Positions 17,400 through 25,604 of a DNA stretch of 64,000 nt are shown here, one piece after another. A program made the position numbers and the translations under genes. Positions within the stretch are counted from its first letter, which is position 1, and every line of letters starts with the position of its first letter. The notes beneath the pieces were generated by a model. The model saw only the letters and a list, made by a program, of their open reading frames with translations, was not told where the DNA came from and did no database searches. The DNA is from Desulfobacteraceae bacterium. GTDB taxonomy: Bacteria; Desulfobacterota; DSM-4660; Desulfatiglandales; Desulfatiglandaceae. Where the stretch lies: contig JAUWMR010000001.1 in assembly GCA_030613055.1 (NCBI GenBank), positions 142,769 through 206,768 on the forward strand, read 5' to 3'.

Positions 17400-19013
17400 A
17401 TGGAAATAAAAACGGATTTTTTAGTCATCGGCAGCGGCATTGCCGGACTTAGCTTTGCCTTGCAGGCAGCCAGATCCGGGACAGTGGCCATCGTGACAAA
17501 AAAAGAAAAGATGGAAGGATCCACAAATTATGCCCAGGGTGGGATTGCATCTGTCCTTGATCCGGAGGACAGTTTTAATCTCCATATCAATGATACGCTT
17601 AAGTCCGGGGACGGTCTATGCCATGAGGATATTGTCAAGATGGTTGTCCGTGATGGACCACAAAGGATCAGGGAGCTTATCACCATGGGAGTGCGTTTCT
17701 CGCATCAGAGGAAAAACAAACAAAACCTTGATCTGGGACGTGAAGGGGGCCATTCTAAGCGCCGTATCGTACATACCAAGGACCTCACCGGCAGGGAGGT
17801 TGAAAGCATCCTTCTTGAGCGAGCCGAAGAAAATAAGAATATCCGGATCTATGAAAATCACATGGCCATTGATCTCATAACTAAATCCAAAATGATAAAA
17901 CGCGGCATTTTAACCAGCGAATCCAGCCAGACCTGTTGGGGGGCGTACGTACTTGATCATAATCAGAATCAGGTTTTGACCTTTTTGTCCAGGATTACCG
18001 TATTGGCTTCTGGTGGAGCCGGTAAGGTTTACCGCTATACGACCAACCCTGATATTGCTACAGGTGACGGGATTGCAGTTGGTTATCGTGCCGGGGTAAA
18101 GGTCGCCAATATGGAATTTGTCCAGTTTCATCCCACATGTCTTTATCATCCCCTGGCAAAGAACTTCCTGATATCAGAGGCGGTTCGCGGAGAAGGGGGT
18201 ATCCTGGTAGATAAGGAAGGAAAACGATTCATGGAAAAGTATCATCCCTTAAAAGATCTTGCATTCAGGGATGTTGTGGCCCGTTCCATAGACATGGAAC
18301 TCAAAAAGTCCGGTGATGATTGTGTCTATCTGGATATCAGCCACAGGTCAAAGGATTTTATCAAAGACCGTTTTCCCCATATCTACAAGACGTGCCTTAA
18401 GTTTCATATTGATATTACAAAAGAGCCCATACCCGTAGTCCCCGCGGCCCATTATGTCTGCGGTGGACTCCTGACAGACGAAAATGGGCTTACAAATCTA
18501 AATAATCTATATGCCATTGGCGAGGTAGCCTGTACCGGCCTGCACGGCGCAAACCGCTTAGCCAGCAACTCCCTCCTTGAGGCCCTTGTTTTTGCGAGAC
18601 GTGCCGCAACAAAGTCATCTCAGGATTTTGAGGAAAAAAAAGACCTTCCATTTCCCGGGGCACCACTATGGGATCCCGGCAGCGCAACAGACAGCGAGGA
18701 ACTGGTGGTTGTCTCACATAACTGGGATGAGATTAGAAGGTTTATGTGGAACTATGTGGGTATTGTAAGGACCAATAATCGTCTGGCACGGGCAAAAAGG
18801 AGAATAGACAATATCCAGAAAGAGATAAAAGAGCATTACTGGGATTTTATCGTCACAAGGGATCTTTTAGAACTCCGTAACATTGCCCAGGTAGCGGAAC
18901 TTATTATCACCTCTGCCTCGCTCAGAAAAGAAAGCAGGGGGCTTAATTACAATCTGGATTATCCTTTGCGCGATGACAGGCACTGGAAGCGGGATACAGT
19001 GATATGGATTTAG
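17400..19013 (+). CDS. nadB: L-aspartate oxidase
   Basis: Flavoprotein that oxidises aspartate to iminoaspartate, the first step of NAD biosynthesis; in anaerobes fumarate is the usual electron acceptor. In 537 residues: FAD dinucleotide motif LVIGSGIAGLSFALQAA near the N-terminus, STNYAQGGIASV, substrate-binding EFVQFHPTCLY and RGEGGILVDKEGKRFM, PAAHYVCGGL, and ANRLASNSLLEALVFARRAA, then the C-terminal helical domain. Full length. GGAGT lies 4 nt before the ATG. No nadA or nadC is in the window. It converges with the qrc cluster, leaving 2 bp. Confidence 0.95.
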   Translation: MEIKTDFLVIGSGIAGLSFALQAARSGTVAIVTKKEKMEGSTNYAQGGIASVLDPEDSFNLHINDTLKSGDGLCHEDIVKMVVRDGPQRIRELITMGVRFSHQRKNKQNLDLGREGGHSKRRIVHTKDLTGREVESILLERAEENKNIRIYENHMAIDLITKSKMIKRGILTSESSQTCWGAYVLDHNQNQVLTFLSRITVLASGGAGKVYRYTTNPDIATGDGIAVGYRAGVKVANMEFVQFHPTCLYHPLAKNFLISEAVRGEGGILVDKEGKRFMEKYHPLKDLAFRDVVARSIDMELKKSGDDCVYLDISHRSKDFIKDRFPHIYKTCLKFHIDITKEPIPVVPAAHYVCGGLLTDENGLTNLNNLYAIGEVACTGLHGANRLASNSLLEALVFARRAATKSSQDFEEKKDLPFPGAPLWDPGSATDSEELVVVSHNWDEIRRFMWNYVGIVRTNNRLARAKRRIDNIQKEIKEHYWDFIVTRDLLELRNIAQVAELIITSASLRKESRGLNYNLDYPLRDDRHWKRDTVIWI

Positions 19014-19015
19014 GG

Positions 19016-19213
19016 TTAATACCCGGCGTATCTTGACCGGTATAAAATCTCCTCAGGCACATCATGAGATTCTTCCATCTCGGGAAGATCCAGCCAGGTC
19101 TTGACAAGGGCATAAGTCAGCCCGGACGAGATAATTGTCAACGCAACATACAAAAGACCTAAAAAAAGCAGATGATCCGGGTTCCACTCCCATTCAAAAC
19201 AAAAAGGAAACAT
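19016..19213 (-). CDS. Small single-pass membrane protein at the end of the qrc cluster
   Basis: A 65-residue protein with one transmembrane helix (about 14-39, FLGLLYVALTIISSGLTYAL) and a charged C-terminal tail (LPEMEESHDVPEEILYRSRYAGY). AAGGAG precedes the ATG at a good distance, and it is 20 bp downstream of qrcD, so it is very likely translated as part of the operon. I do not recognise the family. It may be a small stabilising subunit of the quinone reductase complex; that is inference from position. Confidence 0.7.
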   Translation of the reverse strand: MFPFCFEWEWNPDHLLFLGLLYVALTIISSGLTYALVKTWLDLPEMEESHDVPEEILYRSRYAGY

Positions 19214-19233
19214 ATCCTTTCTCCTTAGCTTAG

Positions 19234-20472
19234 CTATTCACTCAATGGATTCAGTTCTCTCTCCCTTGGAAATACCGGCAGATACCTGTATGAGAGAGAA
19301 AACAGAAGAAAACCATACCCAATGACGGCAAAAGCAATGCCCCACTCCTGCCATGTGGGCAGGTAGCTCACAAACTTGTCAAAGGGCATCACCGGAACGG
19401 CCAGGGAAACAACTGTAAACACAAAACGGTTTATAACAATACCCGTGCAGTTCAAAAGGCAGCCGGTGATAAGCCAGCCCTCATGCTGTCTGGCCTTTGG
19501 AACAAGGAGTATAATGGCAGGGATGATTCCGAATATTCCGATCTCGGCCACCACAAGCCATACACCATAAGGTCCTTCCCTGTAAAAATCCATAAAAGCC
19601 AGCCCTGCCCTCGGAACCACACCATATATCCAGTTCACGGTATCGGTTATTTTTAAGACCATATACAGTGCCAAAAGCCACCCGGAGATCTTGGCCAAGG
19701 TCTGGAATGCCTTTTCAGGGACCAGTTTCTTCCTGGTGATCTTCTCCGCTAATTTTGTGCAGAGAATGGTAAAAGCCGGCCCTGCTGCAATGGCGGACAG
19801 GATAAAGAGGAAAAAGGTCCACGGCCAGATATAAAAACCCTCTCTGAATGCAAATGGTCTCGCGTACATGACACCATACATCCCGCCTAAGGAGCCCTGA
19901 TGGAAAAAGGAAAGAAATGTTCCTGTAGCAGCAAACACGGCCATTATGCCATGGAGATTATGCCCAAAAAGGCGAAGCTCTTTTACCTTGTCTAACTGTC
20001 TGTTTTCAAGAATAAGGGGCAGGTATTCGATGGCCAACACGCCAAGATAACAGGTGATGCAAAATGACACCTCTGCCAGCATGGAGTGAACATTGACATG
20101 CCAGAAGATAAACCACCCCCGGATGGGCTGGCCAATGTCAATTCCCAACATGGCGATAGCTCCTGAATAACAGATAAACCCGATTATCACGGCCGCGTTA
20201 AGGATGTCTTTCAATTCTTTTTTTCCGATGATATAGGTCAAAAAACCGGTAAAAAATGCACCGGCACCTAAGGCAATAACTGCCAGATCAAATACGATCC
20301 ACACTGCAAAAGCGAAATAATCGTTCATATTGGTCTGGTTCAATCCTTTATAGAGACAGAGAAAGGCCGATAAACCTCCCCATGCCAAAAGGCATAGCCA
20401 TGGCAGGGTCCAAAGGAGAAATACCTTTGGAGAACACCTCTTGACTCCTTCCGGAAACAATGCTGAATCCAT
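19234..20472 (-). CDS. qrcD: NrfD-type integral membrane subunit of Qrc complex
   Basis: A 412-residue protein with about ten hydrophobic helices of the NrfD/PsrC family, the quinone-binding membrane part of complex iron-sulfur molybdoenzymes. Characteristic segments include GIDIGQPIRGWFIFWHVNVHSMLAEVSFCITCYLG and AATGTFLSFFHQGSLGG. In Qrc it takes electrons passed through the iron-sulfur subunit and reduces menaquinone. It lies 74 bp after qrcC. Its family alone would also fit Psr, Hmc or alternative complex III; the neighbours decide for Qrc. Confidence 0.88.
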   Translation of the reverse strand: MDSALFPEGVKRCSPKVFLLWTLPWLCLLAWGGLSAFLCLYKGLNQTNMNDYFAFAVWIVFDLAVIALGAGAFFTGFLTYIIGKKELKDILNAAVIIGFICYSGAIAMLGIDIGQPIRGWFIFWHVNVHSMLAEVSFCITCYLGVLAIEYLPLILENRQLDKVKELRLFGHNLHGIMAVFAATGTFLSFFHQGSLGGMYGVMYARPFAFREGFYIWPWTFFLFILSAIAAGPAFTILCTKLAEKITRKKLVPEKAFQTLAKISGWLLALYMVLKITDTVNWIYGVVPRAGLAFMDFYREGPYGVWLVVAEIGIFGIIPAIILLVPKARQHEGWLITGCLLNCTGIVINRFVFTVVSLAVPVMPFDKFVSYLPTWQEWGIAFAVIGYGFLLFSLSYRYLPVFPRERELNPLSE

Positions 20473-20546
20473 CTATTATCCTCCTGATAAAATCGCACGG
20501 CGATTAAATAATTATATCAGCGCATCTTTCTCTTATCTAACGCCCA

Positions 20547-21335
20547 CTAACCAAGTTTAACCTTTGCGATTGGTTTAAATTCACCGGGCAGATAGTTATC
20601 GGCCATCCTGCGCACCCAATCCTTAGTGGACAGGTAGTAGACTTTGGGTTCTGTTCCAAGTTTTTCAAGAAGCCTGAAGGCGTAACGGCTCTTGACCAGC
20701 TCGGAGACCTTGTGCTCGGGATTTTTAAGGTCACCGAAAGTAATGGCCTGGGCAGGGCATGCCTCGGTACATGCAGTTATGTATTCGCCCTCTTCGAGTT
20801 CCCTCCGTTCTTCCGCATAGGCATTGTTCTTTGCCCTCATAAGGCGATGATGACAGAACGTGCATTTTTCCACCACGCCTCTCATACGGGGGGACACCTC
20901 GGGAGACAGGTACCGTTCCAGACCTTTGCCTTTTGGAAAGTAGGCATCCCACCAGTTGAAGGTCCTTGCATGGTAGGGGCAGGCCGCTATACAGTACCGG
21001 CAGCCAATGCAACGGGTATATATCTGGCTGACGATTCCTGTATGATAATCCATTTTTGTAGCGGTTGCAGGGCAAACGGAAACGCATGGAGTGTGATGAT
21101 CACATTGCATGCAGGGCCTGGGAAAATAGCAGACTTCTGTGTGGGGAAATTCCTTTCCGTTGGTCACCTTATACAGACGCATCCAGGTGATGCTTCGCTG
21201 CTTATCCGATTCATCGGGCCTGACGGCCAGATTGTTTTCGGCCGCGCAGGCTACCATGCAGGTACCACACCCGGTGCACTTATCCAGATCAATGACCATC
21301 CCATAACTGTTGCCGTGACCATGACCTTTTTCCAT
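20547..21335 (-). CDS. qrcC: Four-cluster ferredoxin-like iron-sulfur subunit of Qrc complex
   Basis: A 262-residue periplasm-facing iron-sulfur protein of the DmsB/NrfC/PsrB type without its own signal peptide, so it would be exported together with the Tat-signalled catalytic subunit. Cys groups: CTGCGTCMVAC, CMQCDHHTPCVSVCP, CIGCRYCIAACP and CTFCHH...CTEACP. These give four cluster sites linking the catalytic-like subunit to the membrane subunit. It starts 14 bp after the qrcB stop. Confidence 0.9.
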   Translation of the reverse strand: MEKGHGHGNSYGMVIDLDKCTGCGTCMVACAAENNLAVRPDESDKQRSITWMRLYKVTNGKEFPHTEVCYFPRPCMQCDHHTPCVSVCPATATKMDYHTGIVSQIYTRCIGCRYCIAACPYHARTFNWWDAYFPKGKGLERYLSPEVSPRMRGVVEKCTFCHHRLMRAKNNAYAEERRELEEGEYITACTEACPAQAITFGDLKNPEHKVSELVKSRYAFRLLEKLGTEPKVYYLSTKDWVRRMADNYLPGEFKPIAKVKLG

Positions 21336-21349
21336 GATCTACCTCGTTT

Positions 21350-23818
21350 CTAAACCTTTATTATTTTAACTGGTGTGTTCCACCATACCGGATAACCGCT
21401 TAGAGGGTCCTTTCCGGCATGAATGATATCATTTGGATTAACGCCTTTTCCCTTTGAAAACTCGTCATAGGCACTGTGCCCGAATCCTAAGGGCATAAAT
21501 AAAACACCGGGCATTGCACCCTCAAAAAGGTTCGCGCGTACCCTGACCTCTCCTTCAGGGGACTTGATTATTATCCGGTCACCCTGCCCGACATTGTATT
21601 TAGCCGCAGTTTCAGGATTGATCTCTACAAAAGATTCATCTCCTCTCAATTGAGTATCAAACAGGGCCTTATTCAGGAAAGGCGGGTTTGGCACCCAGGT
21701 GCTGGTCAAGTTGATGATCTCAAAGGGTAGCATCATGAGCGGAAATGTCGAACGATCCGCATCAGAGGCTGTTTCTTCATAGTGGGGCATAAAGACATCA
21801 TCTCCTTTTCCGGCAAGTCCCATGTCTCTTAATGCCCAGTCTATACCGGCTTGCTCCGCATATGCATTAACCGCAAGCTCTATTTTTGAGCTAAAAAATT
21901 CAAATTTTCCGGAAGGGGTCTCAAATAAATTGTCCCAGTTCTTGTAAGTATGCTCTAACCGGTACCACAGGCCTCCTGACACAATTTTCTTCCACATCTC
22001 CTCAAAAGAGGCATAGTCCGGTCCTGGCCCTGTACCCTCTTTCAGGCGTTTCCACACCGGATTAGTACCATCATAATCCACAAGGCCTGCGCCGGAAGAG
22101 TAAAGACCCTTTGCCCTTTCTTTAAGTACCTCCTCAAAGCGCTTCCAGGGAAAGGCGGATTCAACGGAATTACCTATCTGCTTTGCCAGTTTTAAAATGA
22201 CATCTGCGGCGTTCCTTGTATTATAAACGGGTTCCAACACCGGCAGGGAAAGCCCGAATAAGGGATACTGGAGCCCGGCCGGCCAAACAATATCATCTGT
22301 CTTTTCAAGATAAGTATGGTCCGGGAGAATAAGATCTGCCATATAGGCTGTTTCATCCCGAAATGGAGAAAAGCTCACAATAAAAGGGATCTTTTTCAAC
22401 GCCTTCCTGAAAGCGCCGCCATCTGGCAGTGTGTGAACAGGGTTTGCCGCAAACACAAGGAGTGTGTCCACAGGCGATTCTGGAGATCTGTTTATTGCCG
22501 CCGCCAGATTATTGATCAAGCTGTTACTGAACGGATATTTCGTGCTGCCTGCAGCGTCAAACCGTGGCTTTTCCAGGCCCTGGCTGGCAATATCATCGAA
22601 ATCTATCTCAGGGAGAGAACTCAAGGGAATCGGCTCGTGAACAAGAATGCCACCAGGTTTATTAATTCTTCCCGTAATGGCATTAAGGCTGTTTACTGCC
22701 ATAAATTCATATAAACTGCCACTAAGCGAACCTTTGCCCTTTCCGCAAATGGCCACAGGGGCCTTTGCCCCGGCAAAATCTCTGGCTAATGAAACGATGT
22801 CATCAGAGGCCACTCCGGTGATTTCTGCAACCTTAGCAGGGGAATATTTTTTCAGGACCATGGTTTTAAATCCCGCACGATCCTTCCCACCCGCCGAACT
22901 GAAGTCATCAAAGCCAAAAGAACACTCATTTACAAATTCGCTGTCATACAAGCCGTCCTTTATAATCACGTGACAGAGCCCTAAGGCCAGGGCAGCTTCT
23001 GTTCCGGGCTTTGCCGCAATCCACCGGTCTGCTTTTGATGCAGTGCTGGATGCCCGTGACTCAACCTGTACGATCTTTACCCTTTTCTTGGCCGGATTTT
23101 CATGCCACAATCCCCATGCATTAATCACCCGCCCGGGCGCGCCCCATCCCTCAAGGAGGCCACTGCCGAAGCTTAAAACATAATCGGCGTTTTCAAGATC
23201 ATATGCCATGGGGCCTAAGGTCCCCTGCATTAGAAAGTTTGCCATCTCATAAGTGTCCTCTGCGCAGGGAATTCTGACATAATTCGGGCTTCCCACGGCC
23301 TTGACCAATCGTTCGATCATAAGGGACAGAGTTGATCTTGCTGGGTTTCCGTCAACAGCTGCAAGGGCCTCGGGCATAGCTTTCTCGCGCAAGCCGGAGA
23401 TGCGACCGGCTAACATGGTAAGGGCCTCATCCCAGCTAATGTCAATAAATACACCGGAACCCCTTGGCCCCACGCGCTTCATGGGGCGAGTAAACCTGAT
23501 GCTTTCATTGTACTGCAACTGAAGCCCGCCCATCCCTACGGGGCAAATGCCCCCCGGATTGACAGGGTAATCCGTGCGGCCCTCAATTTTTACTGCCCGA
23601 TCATCAACCTTTCGGACTTCAATGCCGCAACCGCCCGGGCAGAGCGTGCATATGGATTTTTCATGGATGAATTCGCCAACCGGTGGAACCGGCACCCACG
23701 GCCAGTTTTGTGTCCATATGGCTATATCATCCGTGAGTTTCCAGGGGAGCGGAGTCAACTGGATACCCGCTGCTCCGCCAACAAGAAACTTTATAAAATT
23801 TCTTCTGTTAAGTTCCAT
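21350..23818 (-). CDS. qrcB: Molybdopterin-oxidoreductase-family subunit of Qrc complex
   Basis: An 822-residue protein of the molybdopterin oxidoreductase superfamily. Twin-arginine signal at the N-terminus (RRNFIKFLVGGAAG), then an iron-sulfur site CTLCPGGCGIEV...GGICPVG, the large alpha/beta domains, and the C-terminal dinucleotide-binding domain (FVEINPETAAKYNVGQGDRI). In Desulfovibrio the QrcB protein is reported to carry no molybdenum cofactor and to act only as an electron conduit and scaffold; this cannot be tested from sequence here. Periplasmic, as the Tat signal implies. A good GAGG lies before the ATG. An inverted-repeat element sits between it and qrcA. Confidence 0.9.
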   Translation of the reverse strand: MELNRRNFIKFLVGGAAGIQLTPLPWKLTDDIAIWTQNWPWVPVPPVGEFIHEKSICTLCPGGCGIEVRKVDDRAVKIEGRTDYPVNPGGICPVGMGGLQLQYNESIRFTRPMKRVGPRGSGVFIDISWDEALTMLAGRISGLREKAMPEALAAVDGNPARSTLSLMIERLVKAVGSPNYVRIPCAEDTYEMANFLMQGTLGPMAYDLENADYVLSFGSGLLEGWGAPGRVINAWGLWHENPAKKRVKIVQVESRASSTASKADRWIAAKPGTEAALALGLCHVIIKDGLYDSEFVNECSFGFDDFSSAGGKDRAGFKTMVLKKYSPAKVAEITGVASDDIVSLARDFAGAKAPVAICGKGKGSLSGSLYEFMAVNSLNAITGRINKPGGILVHEPIPLSSLPEIDFDDIASQGLEKPRFDAAGSTKYPFSNSLINNLAAAINRSPESPVDTLLVFAANPVHTLPDGGAFRKALKKIPFIVSFSPFRDETAYMADLILPDHTYLEKTDDIVWPAGLQYPLFGLSLPVLEPVYNTRNAADVILKLAKQIGNSVESAFPWKRFEEVLKERAKGLYSSGAGLVDYDGTNPVWKRLKEGTGPGPDYASFEEMWKKIVSGGLWYRLEHTYKNWDNLFETPSGKFEFFSSKIELAVNAYAEQAGIDWALRDMGLAGKGDDVFMPHYEETASDADRSTFPLMMLPFEIINLTSTWVPNPPFLNKALFDTQLRGDESFVEINPETAAKYNVGQGDRIIIKSPEGEVRVRANLFEGAMPGVLFMPLGFGHSAYDEFSKGKGVNPNDIIHAGKDPLSGYPVWWNTPVKIIKV

Positions 23819-23871
23819 TGTTCCTCCATCGCAGTTCCTGGTCTATCTGAAATTGTAATAGTCCGTTTTAC

Positions 23872-24062
23872 GTAACTACTCAGGTTCTTTAGGCTGACGG
23901 TCCCGCGGAACGCGGGATTAGTAAAGGCCTGAACGCGGTACACATGGGGCTCCTATTATTGTATTACTGTAACTGCTTTGTCCCTGAAAAGAACTATTTC
24001 GATTTTCTTTCCCCTTCAGTCTTCAGTCTAAACACCTTCAGCCTGACTACGTGAGTAGTCAC
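23872..24062. repeat. Inverted-repeat element P1 between qrcA and qrcB
   Basis: Left end GTAACTACTCAGG (23872-23884); the right end reads GTGACTACTCACGTAGTCAG on the reverse strand from 24062. The last 43 bp (24020-24062) are identical, in opposite orientation, to 29341-29383 in element P2. A CCCGCGGAACGCGGG hairpin lies at about 23910. The element splits the qrc operon: 272 bp separate the qrcA stop from the qrcB start. Confidence 0.75.
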
Positions 24063-24090
24063 CCTTTTACTATAAAATTGCTGAACAATT

Positions 24091-24822
24091 TTATTTATGG
24101 CAGACAAAACAGGCGTTATTTTCTTCGTGCCCTTTCTTTGTATGGCATTCCGCACAGTCATCCATCTTCATTCGATCCCAGGTATTTGTCTTGTAACCCG
24201 CGATATTCTTTCCCCAGATATTTATACTGTAACCGGTCAAAAGATTTGCCCTGTAAATGGGTAATTTTTCCGTTTTACTATGATCTCCATGGCACGTCTG
24301 GCACTCAATTTTACCCATTTTGACATGTGCGATATGGGAGAAATAGACGCAGTCCGGTTGCCTGTAGTAAATGAGCCAGGGTATCTCCTTTTGTCCGGCA
24401 ACATATTTCTCCATGAATTCTTTTTCTTGTTGTGTTTCTCCTAATGGTGATTCGGGGTCATCATGGCATTCCGTGCACTTCGCCAGCTTAGGGATTCCCG
24501 AAAAAGTCCCGTCATCGCGAAACTCATGACAGTAAAGGCATTTTTCCGTTTCCGTGTCTCCCTCAATACCGCCGACATCCGGGTCAAGATGAAGAGCGTG
24601 ATTAAAACTTATGGGCTGAGGCTGTCTGGAATATAACGCCACAGGGTATACGACCCATCCAAAAGTGAAGGCCCCGAAAAAACCTGCAAGTAAAAAGATC
24701 CATCCGATTAATGAAAAAGGAGGTACAAACGCAGAGCCGTTCTCGGTCGGCAGGAGTCCCTTGAGAAATGAGATCCATCCACCCTTCGACGACTTTTTCG
24801 GGGAAGTTGCTGGATTTTCCAT
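24091..24822 (-). CDS. qrcA: Multiheme cytochrome c subunit of Qrc complex
   Basis: A 243-residue membrane-anchored cytochrome c. One N-terminal transmembrane helix (about 35-60, GWIFLLAGFFGAFTFGW), then a periplasmic domain of class III (cytochrome c7/c3-like) type with five CXXCH heme sites: CLYCH, CTECH, CQTCH, CAECH and CFVCH. FSHIAH and FNHALH supply likely distal His ligands. In Qrc this subunit accepts electrons from periplasmic type I cytochrome c3. Desulfovibrio QrcA is described as hexaheme; only five canonical motifs are seen here. The ORF extends 38 codons upstream, but the ATG at 24822 has an AGAGG and directly precedes a normal cytoplasmic stretch. Confidence 0.88.
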   Translation of the reverse strand: MENPATSPKKSSKGGWISFLKGLLPTENGSAFVPPFSLIGWIFLLAGFFGAFTFGWVVYPVALYSRQPQPISFNHALHLDPDVGGIEGDTETEKCLYCHEFRDDGTFSGIPKLAKCTECHDDPESPLGETQQEKEFMEKYVAGQKEIPWLIYYRQPDCVYFSHIAHVKMGKIECQTCHGDHSKTEKLPIYRANLLTGYSINIWGKNIAGYKTNTWDRMKMDDCAECHTKKGHEENNACFVCHK

Positions 24823-25017
24823 ATGGTCAGGCCTCTTATGAATTGGTTGGCGGATTGTCTGAATAAGGAAAAGTAAATGTTGGGTATTTACTGAAAAACA
24901 CCCCTTTTTGTCAAGGGAAAACCCGGTATTTCTCATCCCGCATCATATAATTCTCACCGCGTCAGGCACTATTTCAGCGCAGAACTAGTAAAGCATCCAC
25001 GCGCAGAGGACGTGTCC

Positions 25018-25203
25018 TTAAAATCTTCTCAATCTCTTGCGGCGCCTTTTGGCTGCCTTGGCCTGTTTTTTCTTCCGCTGCACGCTCGGCTTGTCATAAA
25101 ACCGTCTTTCCTTGATCTCGGAAAAAAAACCTTCTTTGGTTAGCTTTCTCTTAAGGTCCTTAATGGCCTTTTCTATCTGATTATTCTGGACGATAACTTT
25201 CAT
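25018..25203 (-). CDS. rpsU: Ribosomal protein S21
   Basis: A 61-residue small-subunit protein beginning MKVIVQNNQIEKAIKDLKRKL and ending in the very basic tail RKKKQAKAAKRRRKRLRRF. The open frame extends 27 codons upstream through a terminator-like stem, so the ATG at 25203, preceded by AAGGAG, is clearly the start. It is transcribed through a leader that contains a small gene and a hairpin (see below). Confidence 0.95.
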   Translation of the reverse strand: MKVIVQNNQIEKAIKDLKRKLTKEGFFSEIKERRFYDKPSVQRKKKQAKAAKRRRKRLRRF

Positions 25204-25232
25204 AATATTATTTCTCCTTAATAATACATCTA

Positions 25233-25274
25233 ATAAAAAAAAGCACCTCAAGTAAAATGATGAGATGCTTTTCC
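25233..25274 (-). terminator. Terminator or attenuator in the rpsU leader
   Basis: On the reverse strand AGCATCTCA pairs with TGAGGTGCT (one G-U pair), the loop is about 10 nt, and at least eight T follow. It lies between the 46-codon gene and the rpsU ribosome-binding site, so rpsU would depend on readthrough or on a regulated antitermination step, or on a second promoter not obvious here. Confidence 0.75.
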
Positions 25275-25317
25275 TGACATTCAAAACAGAAATGCGTCTT
25301 AAACGCTCGCATATTTG

Positions 25318-25458
25318 TTACATGCTGGGCATTTGTTCTAACCTCTTCAACTTTTTGAAGGTCTGGAAGCACTCATAAGCTTTGGTGGGGTCGTACCGGC
25401 TCGACAGATCCGCGAATCCCTTTTCATGAGAACAAACACGGATAATTGCCGGAAACAT
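25318..25458 (-). CDS. Small 46-residue protein of unknown function in the rpsU leader
   Basis: ATG at 25458 to TAA at 25318, preceded by AAGGGGGTGAT at about 5 nt, a very strong ribosome-binding site. The product starts MFPAIIRVCSHEKGFADLSS and ends KRLEQMPSM; it has two Cys and no hydrophobic segment, and is not recognised. It lies between a strong promoter and the leader terminator of rpsU, on the same strand. The good translation signals are the main argument that it is real. It may be a conserved small protein or a leader peptide. Confidence 0.55.
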   Translation of the reverse strand: MFPAIIRVCSHEKGFADLSSRYDPTKAYECFQTFKKLKRLEQMPSM

Positions 25459-25560
25459 AAGATCACCCCCTTCACTGTTTAGTGCAAAAAAAAATCTTAG
25501 AACCCGATACCTAACTTTGTTCAGGTTCCAACGCGAGGTCTTTGAAATTCATACAAATAA

Positions 25561-25588
25561 AATATATTATTCTTCAGTGCTTTGTCAA
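25561..25588 (-). promoter_or_regulatory. Sigma-70 promoter of the small gene and rpsU
   Basis: Reverse strand: TTGACA (25588-25583), 16-bp spacer, TATATT (25566-25561). Transcription should start near 25554. This is among the best promoter matches in the window. Confidence 0.7.
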
Positions 25589-25604
25589 TCATTTTTCCTA
25601 TTTT

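Noticed and set aside
24051..24323. Forward ORF of 90 codons opposite qrcA
   Set aside because: It is antisense to a clear cytochrome gene and encodes nothing recognisable.
24357..24380. Possible sixth heme site in QrcA at the Cys in DCVYFSHIAH
   Set aside because: There is no second Cys at CXXCH spacing; the His residues look like distal ligands for other hemes.
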